Part shown: positions 50,563-59,831 of the stretch, one piece after another
How positions within the stretch are numbered: the first letter of the stretch is position 1
Layout of the letters: every line of letters starts with the position of its first letter
Source: Rhodospirillales bacterium URHD0017
GTDB taxonomy: Bacteria; Pseudomonadota; Alphaproteobacteria; Reyranellales; Reyranellaceae
Assembly: GCA_900110395.1 (NCBI GenBank)
Contig: FODP01000004.1
Coordinates: forward strand, 1 to 64,000
Reading direction: 5' to 3'
Length of the DNA: 64,000 nucleotides
Notes under the pieces: model-generated
Told to the model about the DNA's origin: nothing
The model's input: only the letters and a program-made list of their open reading frames with translations
Database searches by the model: none
Position numbers and translations under genes: made by a program

Positions 50563-51618
50563 ATGCCTCATCTGGCAAAACTGTCCGCGATCGCCGCCGC
50601 CCTAGCTGGGTCGCTACTCTCGCTTTCACCCCCTGCCGGCGCACAGACGACCCTCACCATGTCATCGTGGGTTCCACCCAGTCATCACCTGACGAGGGTC
50701 GTGCTGGAAGGCTTTGCCGAGGAGGTGGAGAAGGCAAGCGGGGGCCGCGTGAAATTCCAGATGCTGCAGAAGCATCCGGTTGCGGCGTCCGCTACTTTCG
50801 ACGCGGTGCGTGACGGTTTGGTGGATATCTCATTCATAACGGCGAGCTACACGCCGGACCGACTCCTGCTGCCGCTGGTCGCCGAGTTTCCCGGCGCGGG
50901 GGAAACGGCGGAAGTCACCTCGGTTGCTTATAGCCGCCTCCACCGGCGGTACCTTCACGACGCCGGCGAATACAAGGGCGTTCACCTGCTCGCCGTGTTC
51001 ACCCACGGCCCTGGACAGTTGTTCAACACCAGGCGTCCCATCGAGAGGCTGTCCGACTTGCAAGGGATGAAGCTTCGCACCGGCGGAAGCATTGCCGAGG
51101 CCATGGCGCGAGCGCTAGGTGCGTCCGTTGTCGTCAACCCGGTGAATCCGAATGCCCGGACGGACAATCGAGAACTCCTGAGTGCCGGCCTCGCGGACGG
51201 CGTGCTCTTTCCGCAAGATGCGATCGTCTCGTTCGGACTCGACGGAGTGGTGAAGTATGCGACCCTCTTCCCCGGCGGCTTGTTCAACTTCTCCTTCGGC
51301 CTCGTCATGAACCAGGACAAGTGGGACAAGCTCGCCAAGCAGGACCAGGAGTTGCTTACCCGTTTCGGCGGCGAGCTTTTCGCGCGCCGCGCCGGCAAGT
51401 CCTGGGACAATGCCGACCGCCTGGGGAACGAGGGCATGAAGAAGGCTGGCGTGCGTTTTGACGCGGCGAATCAGGCCTTCATCAAGGAGGTCGAGGTAAA
51501 GGCGTGGCCCGTCATCCAGAATTGGATCAACGAGGTGAAGGAAAAGCACAATATGGACGGTGCGATGTTGCTGCGGGAGTTCCACGATGAACTCAGACGC
51601 GTCGCGGCCGGTGAATAA
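50563..51618 (+). CDS. TRAP-type (DctP-like) substrate-binding protein
   Basis: 351 residues: signal peptide (LSAIAAALAGSLLSLSPPAG-AQ), then LTMSSWVPPSHHLTRVVLEG, FEDAVRDGLVDISF-like SATFDAVRDGLVDISFITAS and DLQGMKLRTGGSIAEAMARA with the conserved substrate-carboxylate Arg region. The ATG at 50563 has GGAGGAG at a proper distance; the earlier ATG at 50542 lies in the -10 region. No DctQ/DctM membrane genes adjoin it. It is transcribed with the MarR gene downstream. Confidence 0.82.
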   Translation: MPHLAKLSAIAAALAGSLLSLSPPAGAQTTLTMSSWVPPSHHLTRVVLEGFAEEVEKASGGRVKFQMLQKHPVAASATFDAVRDGLVDISFITASYTPDRLLLPLVAEFPGAGETAEVTSVAYSRLHRRYLHDAGEYKGVHLLAVFTHGPGQLFNTRRPIERLSDLQGMKLRTGGSIAEAMARALGASVVVNPVNPNARTDNRELLSAGLADGVLFPQDAIVSFGLDGVVKYATLFPGGLFNFSFGLVMNQDKWDKLAKQDQELLTRFGGELFARRAGKSWDNADRLGNEGMKKAGVRFDAANQAFIKEVEVKAWPVIQNWINEVKEKHNMDGAMLLREFHDELRRVAAGE

Positions 51619-51646
51619 CGGTGTACTCTCCCGGTACGCCAGGACT

Positions 51647-52105
51647 ATGAGCAGGAAGACGATGTCCAAGCGCGACAAACTGCCGGTCGAGTTCACGCAT
51701 CGAGTTCGCGACGCCTGCCTGTGCCTGCATGCGCAGCGGGCGGCTCGTGCACTGGCGCGGCGCTTCGATGACGCGCTGCGGCCCACGGAATTGACCAATG
51801 GCCAGTTCTCGCTGCTGATTTCGCTCAATCGCGTCGAACCGGCGACCATCGGGAAAGTTTCGGCCTTGCTGGCCATGGATCGCACCACGCTCACGGCCAA
51901 CCTGAAGCCGCTAGAGCGTCGTGGCTTGGTGAAAGTGGCGGTCGACCCAGCAGACAAGCGCAGCCGCCATCTCACGCTGACCCAGGCGGGTCACGCTCTG
52001 CTCATCGAGGCGGCACCGTTATGGAAACGAGCGCACGCTGCGACGGAGCGCCTGGTCAGCTCCGATTCCGATGTCCTCCGCGCCACACTGCGCAGGCTTT
52101 CCTAG
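51647..52105 (+). CDS. MarR-family transcriptional regulator
   Basis: 152 residues with a winged helix: QFSLLISLNRVEPATIGKVS, ALLAMDRTTLTANLKPLERR, GLVKVAVDPADKRSRHLTLT (the wing) and AGHALLIEAA. It is probably a dimeric repressor released by a small phenolic-like ligand. An ATG at 51662 with AGGAAG ahead is an equally good start. It follows the DctP gene by 28 bp and probably represses the promoter with the GTTGATATCAAC operator. Confidence 0.8.
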   Translation: MSRKTMSKRDKLPVEFTHRVRDACLCLHAQRAARALARRFDDALRPTELTNGQFSLLISLNRVEPATIGKVSALLAMDRTTLTANLKPLERRGLVKVAVDPADKRSRHLTLTQAGHALLIEAAPLWKRAHAATERLVSSDSDVLRATLRRLS

Positions 52106-52205
52106 AGTCGGTGCGGGCATCCGCTCCGAACAGGGGATGTTATCCAGGGCAAGACCCACGAACTTGCCATTGTGATGCCGCAAGGACCTGCCTACGATTC
52201 CTAGC

Positions 52206-54368
52206 GTGAAAAGCCCTTTCTATCCCCTCCTCGTGCTCGCTGCGTTGAGTGCCGGACAATCCGCCCATGCCCAACAGGGCGGCGTCACCATTCTGCGCGG
52301 CCAGAGCAGCGATCAGCCCGCCAGCGGCACGCCCGACACCGGCGTGCGGCGTGTCCCAAATGGCGGGGCGACCGCGCCCGCGCCCAAGCCTGCGGTGCCA
52401 CCGGCCGCCACCGCCCAGCCGATCGGCGAGGGCACGGGCATCATCCCGCCGACGGCGCCCAGCGAGACGGCGCAGGCACTGAGCGGCTCGGCCAAGCCGC
52501 TCACCCCGGCTGAGGCGGCCGCGCTTGCCGCCGCCCTCAAGGCCGTCGACGAGAGCCGCTGGGCCGACGCCCGCGCCGCCGTCGCCAACTTCCGCCACAC
52601 CCTGCTCGACCGCTACGTCGAATGGAGCATCCTGCGGGTCGGACCGAAGACCGAGGCCTCCTTCACCAACACCTGGCGCTTCCTGCGCGAGAGCCCCGAC
52701 TGGCCCGAGCCCGAGGTGCTGCGCCGCCAAGCCGAGGATCGCATCGGGCCGGAGACGGCGAAGCCGGAGGTCTTCCGCTACTTCGCCGCCTTTCCGCCGC
52801 TCACCAGCAGCGGCCACATGCGCCGCATGGAAGCGACGCAGGCGGCGGACCCCAACGACCTCAAGAAGTTCGCGAGCGACAGCTGGCGCAACGCCACCTT
52901 CCGCAACGCCGACGAGAGCGAGTTTTTGAACCGTTACGGGCACCTGCTGAGCGGCGAGGACCAGGTCGCCCGCTTCGACCGCCTGATGCTCGAGGGCAAG
53001 GTACCGGTCGCGCGCGACCTCGTGGCCAAGTTGCCGCCCGACTACCAGCCGCTCGCCAATGCGCGGCTGGCGATGGCGACCAAAGCAGCCGATGCCGTGA
53101 CCGTGCTGCGCGGCGTGCCGGCGGCCAAGCTCGACGAGCCCGCGATCAAGCTCGAGCGCGCGCAGTGGATGCGCCGCACCGGCAGTCTCGACAATGCGCG
53201 AGCGCTTTTAGCCAAGCCGATTGCCAACCAGAACGACGCGTGGTGGAACGAGCGCAACCAGGTCGCGCGCGACCTTCTGGCCGCCGGCCGCGCCGCCGAT
53301 GCCTATGCCCTGGTCGTGCCGCACGGCCTCACCAAGGGCGTGTCCTTCGCCGAGGCGGAGTTCCTGGCCGGCTGGATCGCGCTCCGGCACCTCAAGAAGA
53401 CCGCCGAGGCGCAGAAGCATTTCCAGACGCTGCACGACGGCGTGACGACCGACGTCTCCAAGAGCCGCGCCGCCTACTGGCTGGGTCGCACGCACGAGGC
53501 CGCGAGCCGCGCCAAGGAGGCGACCGACTGGTACGGCCGTGCCGCGCGCTACGGCCAGACGTTCTACGGCCAGCTCGCCGCGCGCAAGCTGCCGGGCACG
53601 GCGGCGAGCCTGCCGAGCGACCCGGTCGCCACCGACGCCGACCGCCAGACGTTGGGCGGCCGCGAGCTCGTCACCATGGCGCGCTATCTCGGCCAGGCCG
53701 GCGACTACGAGCGCACGCGGCCCTTCCTGCTGAGACTTGCGCGCATGGTGACCGCCCCCGGCGAGACCGCGCTGCTCGGCCAACTCGCCGTCGAGCTGAA
53801 GCGCCCCGACGTGGCGCTGACCGTGGCGGCGCGCGCGACACAGAGTGGCGTGGTGCTGTTCGACACCGCCTTCCCCGTCGTCGATCTCGGCGGCACGGTC
53901 GCCGTCGAGCGCGCGCTGGCGCTGGCCATCACGAAGCAGGAAAGCGCGTTCAACGCCGCCGCGATCTCGTCATCCGGCGCGCTCGGGCTGATGCAGCTCC
54001 TGCCCAGCACGGCGCGGGACGTCGCGACCAAGCTCGGCGTCCCCTTCATCGAGGACAAGCTCACGCGCGATCCCGCATACAACGTCCAGCTCGGCAGCCA
54101 GTATCTGACGGACATGCTGCGCCGCTTCGGCGGCTCCTACGAACTCGCGGCCGCCGCCTACAACGCCGGTCCCAACCGCGTGGCGCGCTGGCTGGAGACC
54201 ATGGGCGATCCGCGCAACGGCAAGATCGACATGGTCGACTGGATCGAGATGATCCCCTTCCGCGAGACGCGCAACTACGTGCAGCGCATCATGGAAGGCG
54301 TCGTCGTCTATCGCGATCGGCTGAACGGGCCGTTCAAGACGGTACCGCCGGCGGTGGGACGCTCCTAA
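52206..54368 (+). CDS. slt: soluble lytic murein transglycosylase
   Basis: 720 residues. A signal peptide (about 1-22) is followed by a Pro-rich linker, a helical superhelix U/L region of about 430 residues (DQVARFDRLMLEGKVPVARD and similar TPR-like units) and a C-terminal GH23 domain: ALAITKQESAFNAAAISSSG with catalytic Glu, ALGLMQLLPSTARDVA, and AAAAYNAGPNRVARWL. It cleaves peptidoglycan strands to 1,6-anhydroMurNAc ends in the periplasm. Start is GTG. Its stop overlaps that of the convergent aldo/keto reductase gene. Confidence 0.9.
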   Translation: MKSPFYPLLVLAALSAGQSAHAQQGGVTILRGQSSDQPASGTPDTGVRRVPNGGATAPAPKPAVPPAATAQPIGEGTGIIPPTAPSETAQALSGSAKPLTPAEAAALAAALKAVDESRWADARAAVANFRHTLLDRYVEWSILRVGPKTEASFTNTWRFLRESPDWPEPEVLRRQAEDRIGPETAKPEVFRYFAAFPPLTSSGHMRRMEATQAADPNDLKKFASDSWRNATFRNADESEFLNRYGHLLSGEDQVARFDRLMLEGKVPVARDLVAKLPPDYQPLANARLAMATKAADAVTVLRGVPAAKLDEPAIKLERAQWMRRTGSLDNARALLAKPIANQNDAWWNERNQVARDLLAAGRAADAYALVVPHGLTKGVSFAEAEFLAGWIALRHLKKTAEAQKHFQTLHDGVTTDVSKSRAAYWLGRTHEAASRAKEATDWYGRAARYGQTFYGQLAARKLPGTAASLPSDPVATDADRQTLGGRELVTMARYLGQAGDYERTRPFLLRLARMVTAPGETALLGQLAVELKRPDVALTVAARATQSGVVLFDTAFPVVDLGGTVAVERALALAITKQESAFNAAAISSSGALGLMQLLPSTARDVATKLGVPFIEDKLTRDPAYNVQLGSQYLTDMLRRFGGSYELAAAAYNAGPNRVARWLETMGDPRNGKIDMVDWIEMIPFRETRNYVQRIMEGVVVYRDRLNGPFKTVPPAVGRS

Positions 54369-55327
54369 GCGATCTTCGCCAACACGGCGTCGGCGAGCGG
54401 TCCCTTGTTGACCGCGGCGATCGCTGCCTCGAGGTGATCGAGCGTCGAATAGCCTACCAGCATGGTCGACACAGCGGGATGGGCGATCACGAAGCGCTCG
54501 GCGAGCTCGGTCAGGTTCGCCGACCCGCTGTCGCGCACCAGCGGCTCAAGTTGCTTGGCGCGAGCGACGTCACCCGAGAAGTTGGGCGCCGAGCCAATGG
54601 GATCGACCGACTGCATGGCCAGCGGATGGCGCTGCTCGGTGCCGGAGAGTGCGCCGCCGGCCAGCGCGCGGATGATGATGGTGCCCATGTCGGCGGCCTT
54701 GGCCTTTTCCAGCAGCCGGCCGTAATCCTGGCCCGGCGCGCCCTTGGGCATAGGACCGCCGGCGCTGGGATTGAGGGCGTTGTAGACGACCTGGACGGTG
54801 TCGAAGAGCTTCGAATCGATGGCCTGGTGCAGCGCCGCCGTCTCGCCGACGCCGCTGAAGCCGATGAAGCGGGTCTTGCCCGCCTTCTTGAGCTTCTCCA
54901 GCGCCGGGGCCACCTCGTTCAGTGCGATGTCGATGGCCAGATTGTCGCCGCCGTCCTTGGCGACCAGCGGATTGTGCAGCTGGAAAAGATCGACATGGTC
55001 GCGGCCCATGCGCGCGAGGCTGTCGTTCATGCCCTGCTCGATCGCCTTGCCGGCATTGGCGCGATGCTCGGCCGACAACCGAACCTTGGTGCCGACGACG
55101 ACGTTGGCCTTCAATGCCTTCAGCACGCGGCCGAGATTCTTCTCGGACTCGCCGTTGCCGTAGAGCGCGGCCGTGTCGAAATAGTTGATGCCAGCCTCGA
55201 TAGCGCGTGCGATCGCGCGTTCCTGGTCGGCCGCGGCGCCCTTGGTGAACAGCCCGCCAACGGCGCCCGCGCCGTAGCCCAGCACCGAAACTTCCAGGCC
55301 CGTGCGGCCCAGCCTGCGCTTTTGCAT
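54365..55327 (-). CDS. aldo/keto reductase
   Basis: 320 residues of the AKR TIM barrel: EVSVLGYGAGAVGGLFTKGA, INYFDTAALYGNGESEKNLG (catalytic Asp/Tyr), LFQLHNPLVAKDGGD (His) and SNLTELAERFVIAHPAVSTM. It reduces carbonyls with NADPH; substrate unknown. The ATG at 55327 with GGGAAG ahead is preferred to the GTG at 55333. The stop overlaps slt by 3 bp. Confidence 0.87.
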   Translation of the reverse strand: MQKRRLGRTGLEVSVLGYGAGAVGGLFTKGAAADQERAIARAIEAGINYFDTAALYGNGESEKNLGRVLKALKANVVVGTKVRLSAEHRANAGKAIEQGMNDSLARMGRDHVDLFQLHNPLVAKDGGDNLAIDIALNEVAPALEKLKKAGKTRFIGFSGVGETAALHQAIDSKLFDTVQVVYNALNPSAGGPMPKGAPGQDYGRLLEKAKAADMGTIIIRALAGGALSGTEQRHPLAMQSVDPIGSAPNFSGDVARAKQLEPLVRDSGSANLTELAERFVIAHPAVSTMLVGYSTLDHLEAAIAAVNKGPLADAVLAKIA

Positions 55328-55482
55328 GTGCACTTCCCTTCAATGGCGATTGCGCAGCCGATGCTACTCTTCACCGATGCCGTGATCGACTGAAATGGCG
55401 CGAGGAAACATCGAGCGCCGCGCGGCCGAAGCCATGCCTGTCCGCGCTCCGGGGCAAACATGGCGCCCTTGATGGCTGGCTA

Positions 55483-56118
55483 CTAGCGGAGTGCCGCGTC
55501 GGCGGCAGCGTCGAACTCTGCCACGGCGCGCTTCATGCTCTTGAGCTGCGTGGCGAGCGCGCAGTCGATCGGGATGCAATAGTAGCTTTCGTGCCCGAAA
55601 CCTTTGAGCGTGCCGATGCGCTGCAGCGCGGAGTTCAGGATATCGACCTTGAGGTCGTACTGGTAGTAGTACCTGAACTCGCGCGGCATCTCGACGGCAA
55701 GGTCGATCAGCGCCACATAGTCCACCTTGCTCGCGGCTACGCCACGGAAATCCTGCAGGATCTCGGTGCGGCCGAAATGCTGCTTCAGCTTGTTGACGAT
55801 CGAGGTGATGATGAATTGCGGCTGCGATGCCTCCTCGTAATCGGCCCGATAGACGTACATCGGGTTCGCCTTGATCTGCTTCACGAGCTTGTCGAGGAAT
55901 TCCATCTGCTTCTCGGTCGAGACCGACAGCACGATGCCCACCGACTTGCCCTTGGCCGCGATCGGAAAGCCCTGCGGCGCGGCCGTCACCGTCTGGCCAG
56001 CGGGCAGCAGCCCAAGATAGGGATCGACCGGCGGTGGCGCGGTCTGCAGGCAGGCCCCGAGCGACAGCAAAACGGCGGCGAGCGTCGCGATCGACGCGGC
56101 GCGAACAAACATCGTCAT
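55483..56118 (-). CDS. putative lipoprotein, partner of the Cys-rich secreted protein
   Basis: 211 residues with a lipoprotein signal: SIATLAAVLLSLGACLQTAP, where LGAC is the lipobox and the Cys would be lipidated. The mature part has PIAAKGKSVGIVLSVSTEKQ, a helical stretch (FLDKLVKQIKANPMYVYRAD) and FRYYYQYDLKVDILNSALQR. I do not recognise the family. It starts 5 bp after the large Cys-rich gene, so the two proteins are probably made together and act at the outer membrane or periplasm. Confidence 0.6.
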   Translation of the reverse strand: MTMFVRAASIATLAAVLLSLGACLQTAPPPVDPYLGLLPAGQTVTAAPQGFPIAAKGKSVGIVLSVSTEKQMEFLDKLVKQIKANPMYVYRADYEEASQPQFIITSIVNKLKQHFGRTEILQDFRGVAASKVDYVALIDLAVEMPREFRYYYQYDLKVDILNSALQRIGTLKGFGHESYYCIPIDCALATQLKSMKRAVAEFDAAADAALR

Positions 56119-56123
56119 GCTTT

Positions 56124-57710
56124 TTATCTTCCTGTTCCGGTGATTGTGCTGGGCCTCTGGGTCGGCGCGGGGCGAGCCGGCGCGCCTTGACCATAGGTGC
56201 CGGTCACGGACCGGTTGACCGTGCTGAAGGCCCCGCCGGCGCTGGGCGAAAAGCCGACGGCGGCACTGACGCCGAAGCTGAACAAGGCCAAGCCGAAAGC
56301 GAAAATCTCGCCGTTGTCGAAAGATTCGGGTGCGCGGTCGCCGAGCCTCTGCGCCGTGTCGCCCAGATCGCCCCTGTCGGCACGCTCCAGCGCCGATCGG
56401 CCGCGCGCCGTCATCCTGCGTTCGGGCAAGCCGACATTGGCCGCGCCTGCGAGCGCGCGGACCTGGGCGTCGCATTCGACGGCACGCAGGCTGCCGTAGG
56501 CTGCCTGGGCTTTGCTGTTGTCGCCGGCATCGGCGCCTTCCAGCATCCGGCCGAGCTGTGCCTTGCAGTTGGGCGACAGCGCCGCCGCGGCCGGAGGGAT
56601 GATGCTCGGCGGTGCGGCATTCGTCGGCGGACTCGAGCTGCCGGTTCTGTTCGTCGGCTGTTGCTGCGGTCCGGGAGGCGGCGGCGGTGATTTTGGCAGC
56701 GGCGGCGGCAGGGGTGCGCTGGCAGCGCCGGTAATGCGGCACATGCCGTAGACGTCGCGATAGAGGGCATAGCAATCGCCGAAGGCGCCGGCCTGTCCGG
56801 TTCTCGTTGCGTTGTCCCGCGACCCACCCGGCCCGATGCCGTTCCACCTCGCCCGGCAAGTGTCCATCTTGTTCTGGACTTCGCGGCAGAACGCCAGTGG
56901 CAGGCCGCCCGGCTGGCCAGGGGCGAGGCTCGGCGCCCCGGCGGCAGGAAACCCGGCACTCACGAGCTGCGACAAGGCTGGCCAAAAAGTAGCGGGGGCC
57001 TGCTGCGGATCGGCGCCGAGCCGGCGCACCATCGCCGACAGAAAGTCCGGACAGGACTCGCTCAGGCGCTCGAAGCGCAGCCTATCCCTTATCGAGTTCG
57101 CCAGACGTTTATGGGGGTTCAGACGCTCCGTCGGGTTGTCGGAGCTGACGGCGGCGAGAACGTTGTAGCAATCGGCATCAAGTGGAAACGTCCGCCCGTC
57201 GACGCTGACGCTGACTTTGGGCAACGGCGGTGCGGCGATATCGGGGGCCGGGTCGTCCGATGTTGGGTAGGCACCCAGCAGGTCGCATCCGCTCCTGGTT
57301 TCCGGATCGGGCGGTGCCTTGCACATCGCGAAGGCTCCACGCTCGAGCGCACACACGCTGGGATGGGCGGCGGCGGCGCAGGCCCGGCCGATCTCGGCCG
57401 TTGTCGCGTAGGCTGCGGCCGTGGGACGAGGGTTCTCGGTCGACCCCAGGTTCTTGCCGTCAAGGCTGAACCAATATTCGGCGGCGCGAGCGCCGGCGTT
57501 GCCGGCGCAGAGCTTGCCGTAGAGCGAACTGAGACGCGCGCGCATCGGCAGATATCCCGGCAGCTTGCCGGACTTCGCGTCCATGTCGACGATGTTCTTG
57601 CGGAACTCATCGCAACTCGCCTGGTCGGCCCGAAGCGTGCCGGACGGCATCGCTACGGCGGCGGCTGCGGCCGCCAAACCGAGCAGGCCCCAAAACGGCC
57701 TATGACGCAT
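56124..57710 (-). CDS. secreted Cys-rich protein, function unknown
   Basis: 528 residues. The signal peptide (WGLLGLAAAAAAVAMPSGTL) is followed by a mature protein with 14 cysteines spread over about 430 residues (SCDEF, KLCAG, GCDLL, DCYNV, FCREV, TCRAR, DCYAL, MCRIT, NCKAQ, ECDAQ and others), an even number suited to disulfides. A Pro-rich linker (about 335-375) and a Gly/Ser-rich tail near a hydrophobic stretch (FAFGLALFSFGVSAAVGF) complete it. The start at 57710 follows GGGGGAA. Together with the downstream lipoprotein it forms a two-gene unit. No family is recognised. Confidence 0.6.
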   Translation of the reverse strand: MRHRPFWGLLGLAAAAAAVAMPSGTLRADQASCDEFRKNIVDMDAKSGKLPGYLPMRARLSSLYGKLCAGNAGARAAEYWFSLDGKNLGSTENPRPTAAAYATTAEIGRACAAAAHPSVCALERGAFAMCKAPPDPETRSGCDLLGAYPTSDDPAPDIAAPPLPKVSVSVDGRTFPLDADCYNVLAAVSSDNPTERLNPHKRLANSIRDRLRFERLSESCPDFLSAMVRRLGADPQQAPATFWPALSQLVSAGFPAAGAPSLAPGQPGGLPLAFCREVQNKMDTCRARWNGIGPGGSRDNATRTGQAGAFGDCYALYRDVYGMCRITGAASAPLPPPLPKSPPPPPGPQQQPTNRTGSSSPPTNAAPPSIIPPAAAALSPNCKAQLGRMLEGADAGDNSKAQAAYGSLRAVECDAQVRALAGAANVGLPERRMTARGRSALERADRGDLGDTAQRLGDRAPESFDNGEIFAFGLALFSFGVSAAVGFSPSAGGAFSTVNRSVTGTYGQGAPARPAPTQRPSTITGTGR

Positions 57711-57798
57711 ATTCCCCCAAGACTTGTCCCCGCAGGCACTCTGCACGGTCTTGCGGTCATTGCAAGGGACGCCCTAGGGCCAGCCGTGATCGAGGTCG

Positions 57799-58119
57799 TC
57801 AGGTGTCCTGGCCGTCGACGCGGACCTTGCCCGCTTCGTTATCGACCACGACATGGTTGTCGTAGTAGGTCACGGTCGGGGTGGCGCCGAACGCGGCTTC
57901 CATGCGCTTCGCCCAGCCCGGCGTGTACCAGGCGCGGGCAGCGGTCTCGGATTCCCAGAGGTAGATTCCGCCGCCGCCTGCGTCGCCGTTGAGATAGTAC
58001 TTCTTCAGCAATCCTCTTGCGCCCAACGCGGTGTAAGTTGGCGCCGACTTGGCGGCCGCCTCGACCGCCGCGTCGCGCGGCCGCTTGGCCATGGGAATCT
58101 GGACGATGGCGATAAACAT
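57799..58119 (-). CDS. YdhR-like monooxygenase-family protein
   Basis: 106 residues of dimeric alpha-beta barrel type: MFIAIVQIPMAKRPRDAAVE, GLLKKYYLNGDAGGGGIYLW, ESETAARAWYTPGWAKRMEA, FGATPTVTYYDNHVVVDN. The WESxxAARAWYTPxW motif is typical of YdhR-like cofactor-free oxygenases. The start is divergent from the dehalogenase gene 39 bp away, so a shared promoter region is likely. Substrate unknown. Confidence 0.7.
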   Translation of the reverse strand: MFIAIVQIPMAKRPRDAAVEAAAKSAPTYTALGARGLLKKYYLNGDAGGGGIYLWESETAARAWYTPGWAKRMEAAFGATPTVTYYDNHVVVDNEAGKVRVDGQDT

Positions 58120-58158
58120 GCGTGCTAGCCTAGTTTCATCGCCTGACAGGAGCAATTC

Positions 58159-58845
58159 ATGACCGCGGCCCTTGCCGCCACCGAGATATGCGTCTTCGAC
58201 GCCTACGGCACGCTGTTCGATTTCAACTCGGCCGTCGCCCGCCATCGCGCCTCGATCGGCCCGAAGGCCGACGCCCTGGCCGACCTGTGGCGCGCCAAGC
58301 AGATCCAGTACACCTGGCTGCGCAACGGCATGGGTATCTACGACAGGTTCTGGCAGGTGACCGGCGAGGCGCTCGACCATTGCCTCGCCGTCCACGGCAT
58401 CGCCGATGCCGGCGTGCGCGACAAGCTGATGCGCGCCTATCTCGCGCTCGATCCCTTCCCCGAGGTGCCCGCCATGCTCGACAGGCTGGCGCGCGCCGGC
58501 AAGCGGCTCGCCATCCTGTCGAACGGCAATCCCGAGATGCTCGATCCCATGGTGAAGGCGTCCGGCCTGGCCGACCGCTTCGAGGCGGTGCTGAGCGTCG
58601 ACGACGCCAAAGTGTTCAAGCCCGATGCGCGCGTCTATCGCCTGGTCGAGCAGCGCTGCGGCGTGACGCCGGACAAGGTATGCTTCCTGTCGTCCAACTG
58701 CTGGGACGCGCATGGCGCGGCGCACTTCGGCTTCGCCACCGTGTGGGTCAACCGCGCCCGCGCGCCCGACGACAACCTGCCCGGCAAGACCGTGGCGGAA
58801 GTCAACGACCTCTCCCAACTCCCTTCCCTGCTCGGTGTTCCCTGA
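58159..58845 (+). CDS. haloacid dehalogenase type II (HAD superfamily)
   Basis: 228 residues. The nucleophile is D14 in VFDAYGTLFD, and LAILSNGNPEML, KVFKPDARVYRLV and FLSSNCWDAHGA supply the Ser, Lys and acidic residues. SSNxWD is characteristic of L-2-haloacid dehalogenases, which hydrolyse 2-haloalkanoates to hydroxy acids, although family members can act on other substrates. The TGA overlaps the next gene's ATG by one base (TGATG). Confidence 0.88.
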   Translation: MTAALAATEICVFDAYGTLFDFNSAVARHRASIGPKADALADLWRAKQIQYTWLRNGMGIYDRFWQVTGEALDHCLAVHGIADAGVRDKLMRAYLALDPFPEVPAMLDRLARAGKRLAILSNGNPEMLDPMVKASGLADRFEAVLSVDDAKVFKPDARVYRLVEQRCGVTPDKVCFLSSNCWDAHGAAHFGFATVWVNRARAPDDNLPGKTVAEVNDLSQLPSLLGVP

Positions 58846-59831
58846 TGTCCGCGTCCCCGACTTTCGACGATGTTCTAGCCGCCGCCCGCCGCCTCGAGGG
58901 CGTGGCCATCCGCACGCCGCTCTTGGAGAACGCGCGCGTCAACGCCCGACTGGGCGGGCGGCTCTTCGTCAAGGCCGAGTGCCTGCAGCGCACCGGCTCG
59001 TTCAAGCTGCGCGGCGCCTACAATTTCCTCAGCCAGATGAGCCAGGCCGACCGCAAGAAGGGCGTCGTCGGCTGGTCGTCGGGCAACCACGCGCAGGGCC
59101 TCGCCGAGGCGGCGCGCCTGATGGGCATGAAGGCCACCATCGTCATGCCGGCCGACGCGCCCGCGCTCAAGATCGCCAACACCAAGGCGTCCGGCGCCGA
59201 GGTCGTGCTGCACGATCGCATCAAGCAAAGCCGCGAGGATATCGGCATGGGCATCGCGGCCAAGACCGGCGCCACGGTCGTGCCGCCTTACGATCATCCC
59301 TGGATCCTGACCGGCCAGGGCACGGCCGGGCTGGAGATCGTCGAGCAGGCCAAGGCGCTTGGCGTCACGCTCGATGCCGTGGCCGCGCCCTGCTCCGGCG
59401 GCGGCCTGTCGACCGGCATCGCGCTCGCCGTGAAAGGTCTCAGCCCGAACACCAGCATGCATGCCGGCGAACCCGCCGGCTTCGACGACCTCGCGCGCTC
59501 GCTCGCTGTCGGCACCAAGCAGAAGAACGACAAGCTCTCGGGCTCCATCTGCGATGCGCTGCTGGCGCCAACGCCGGGCGACGTCACCTTTCCCATCGCC
59601 AAGGCCCTGCTGGGGCCGGGCGTCGTCGTCACCGACGACGAGGTGCTGGACGCGATGGAACTTGCCTTCCGCGAGTTCAAGCTGGTGGTCGAACCCGGCG
59701 GCGCCGTGGCGCTCGCTGCCGCCCTCACCGGCAAGCTGCCGGTCAAGGGCCGCGCGGTCGCCGTCGTCTGCTCGGGCGGCAATGTCGACCACGCGACGTT
59801 CGCGCGGGCCCTCGCGCGCCGCGCCACATGA
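58845..59831 (+). CDS. threonine/serine dehydratase, short form
   Basis: 328 residues of PLP fold type II: ECLQRTGSFKLRGAYNFLSQ with PLP lysine K54, SSGNHAQGLAEAA, PCSGGGLSTGIALAV (phosphate-binding glycines) and VVCSGGNVD. It deaminates threonine or serine to the keto acid. It lacks a regulatory ACT domain, so it is of the catabolic short type or a serine/threonine racemase-like relative. It is translated in overlap with the HAD gene before it and the cyclase after it. Confidence 0.88.
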   Translation: MSASPTFDDVLAAARRLEGVAIRTPLLENARVNARLGGRLFVKAECLQRTGSFKLRGAYNFLSQMSQADRKKGVVGWSSGNHAQGLAEAARLMGMKATIVMPADAPALKIANTKASGAEVVLHDRIKQSREDIGMGIAAKTGATVVPPYDHPWILTGQGTAGLEIVEQAKALGVTLDAVAAPCSGGGLSTGIALAVKGLSPNTSMHAGEPAGFDDLARSLAVGTKQKNDKLSGSICDALLAPTPGDVTFPIAKALLGPGVVVTDDEVLDAMELAFREFKLVVEPGGAVALAAALTGKLPVKGRAVAVVCSGGNVDHATFARALARRAT

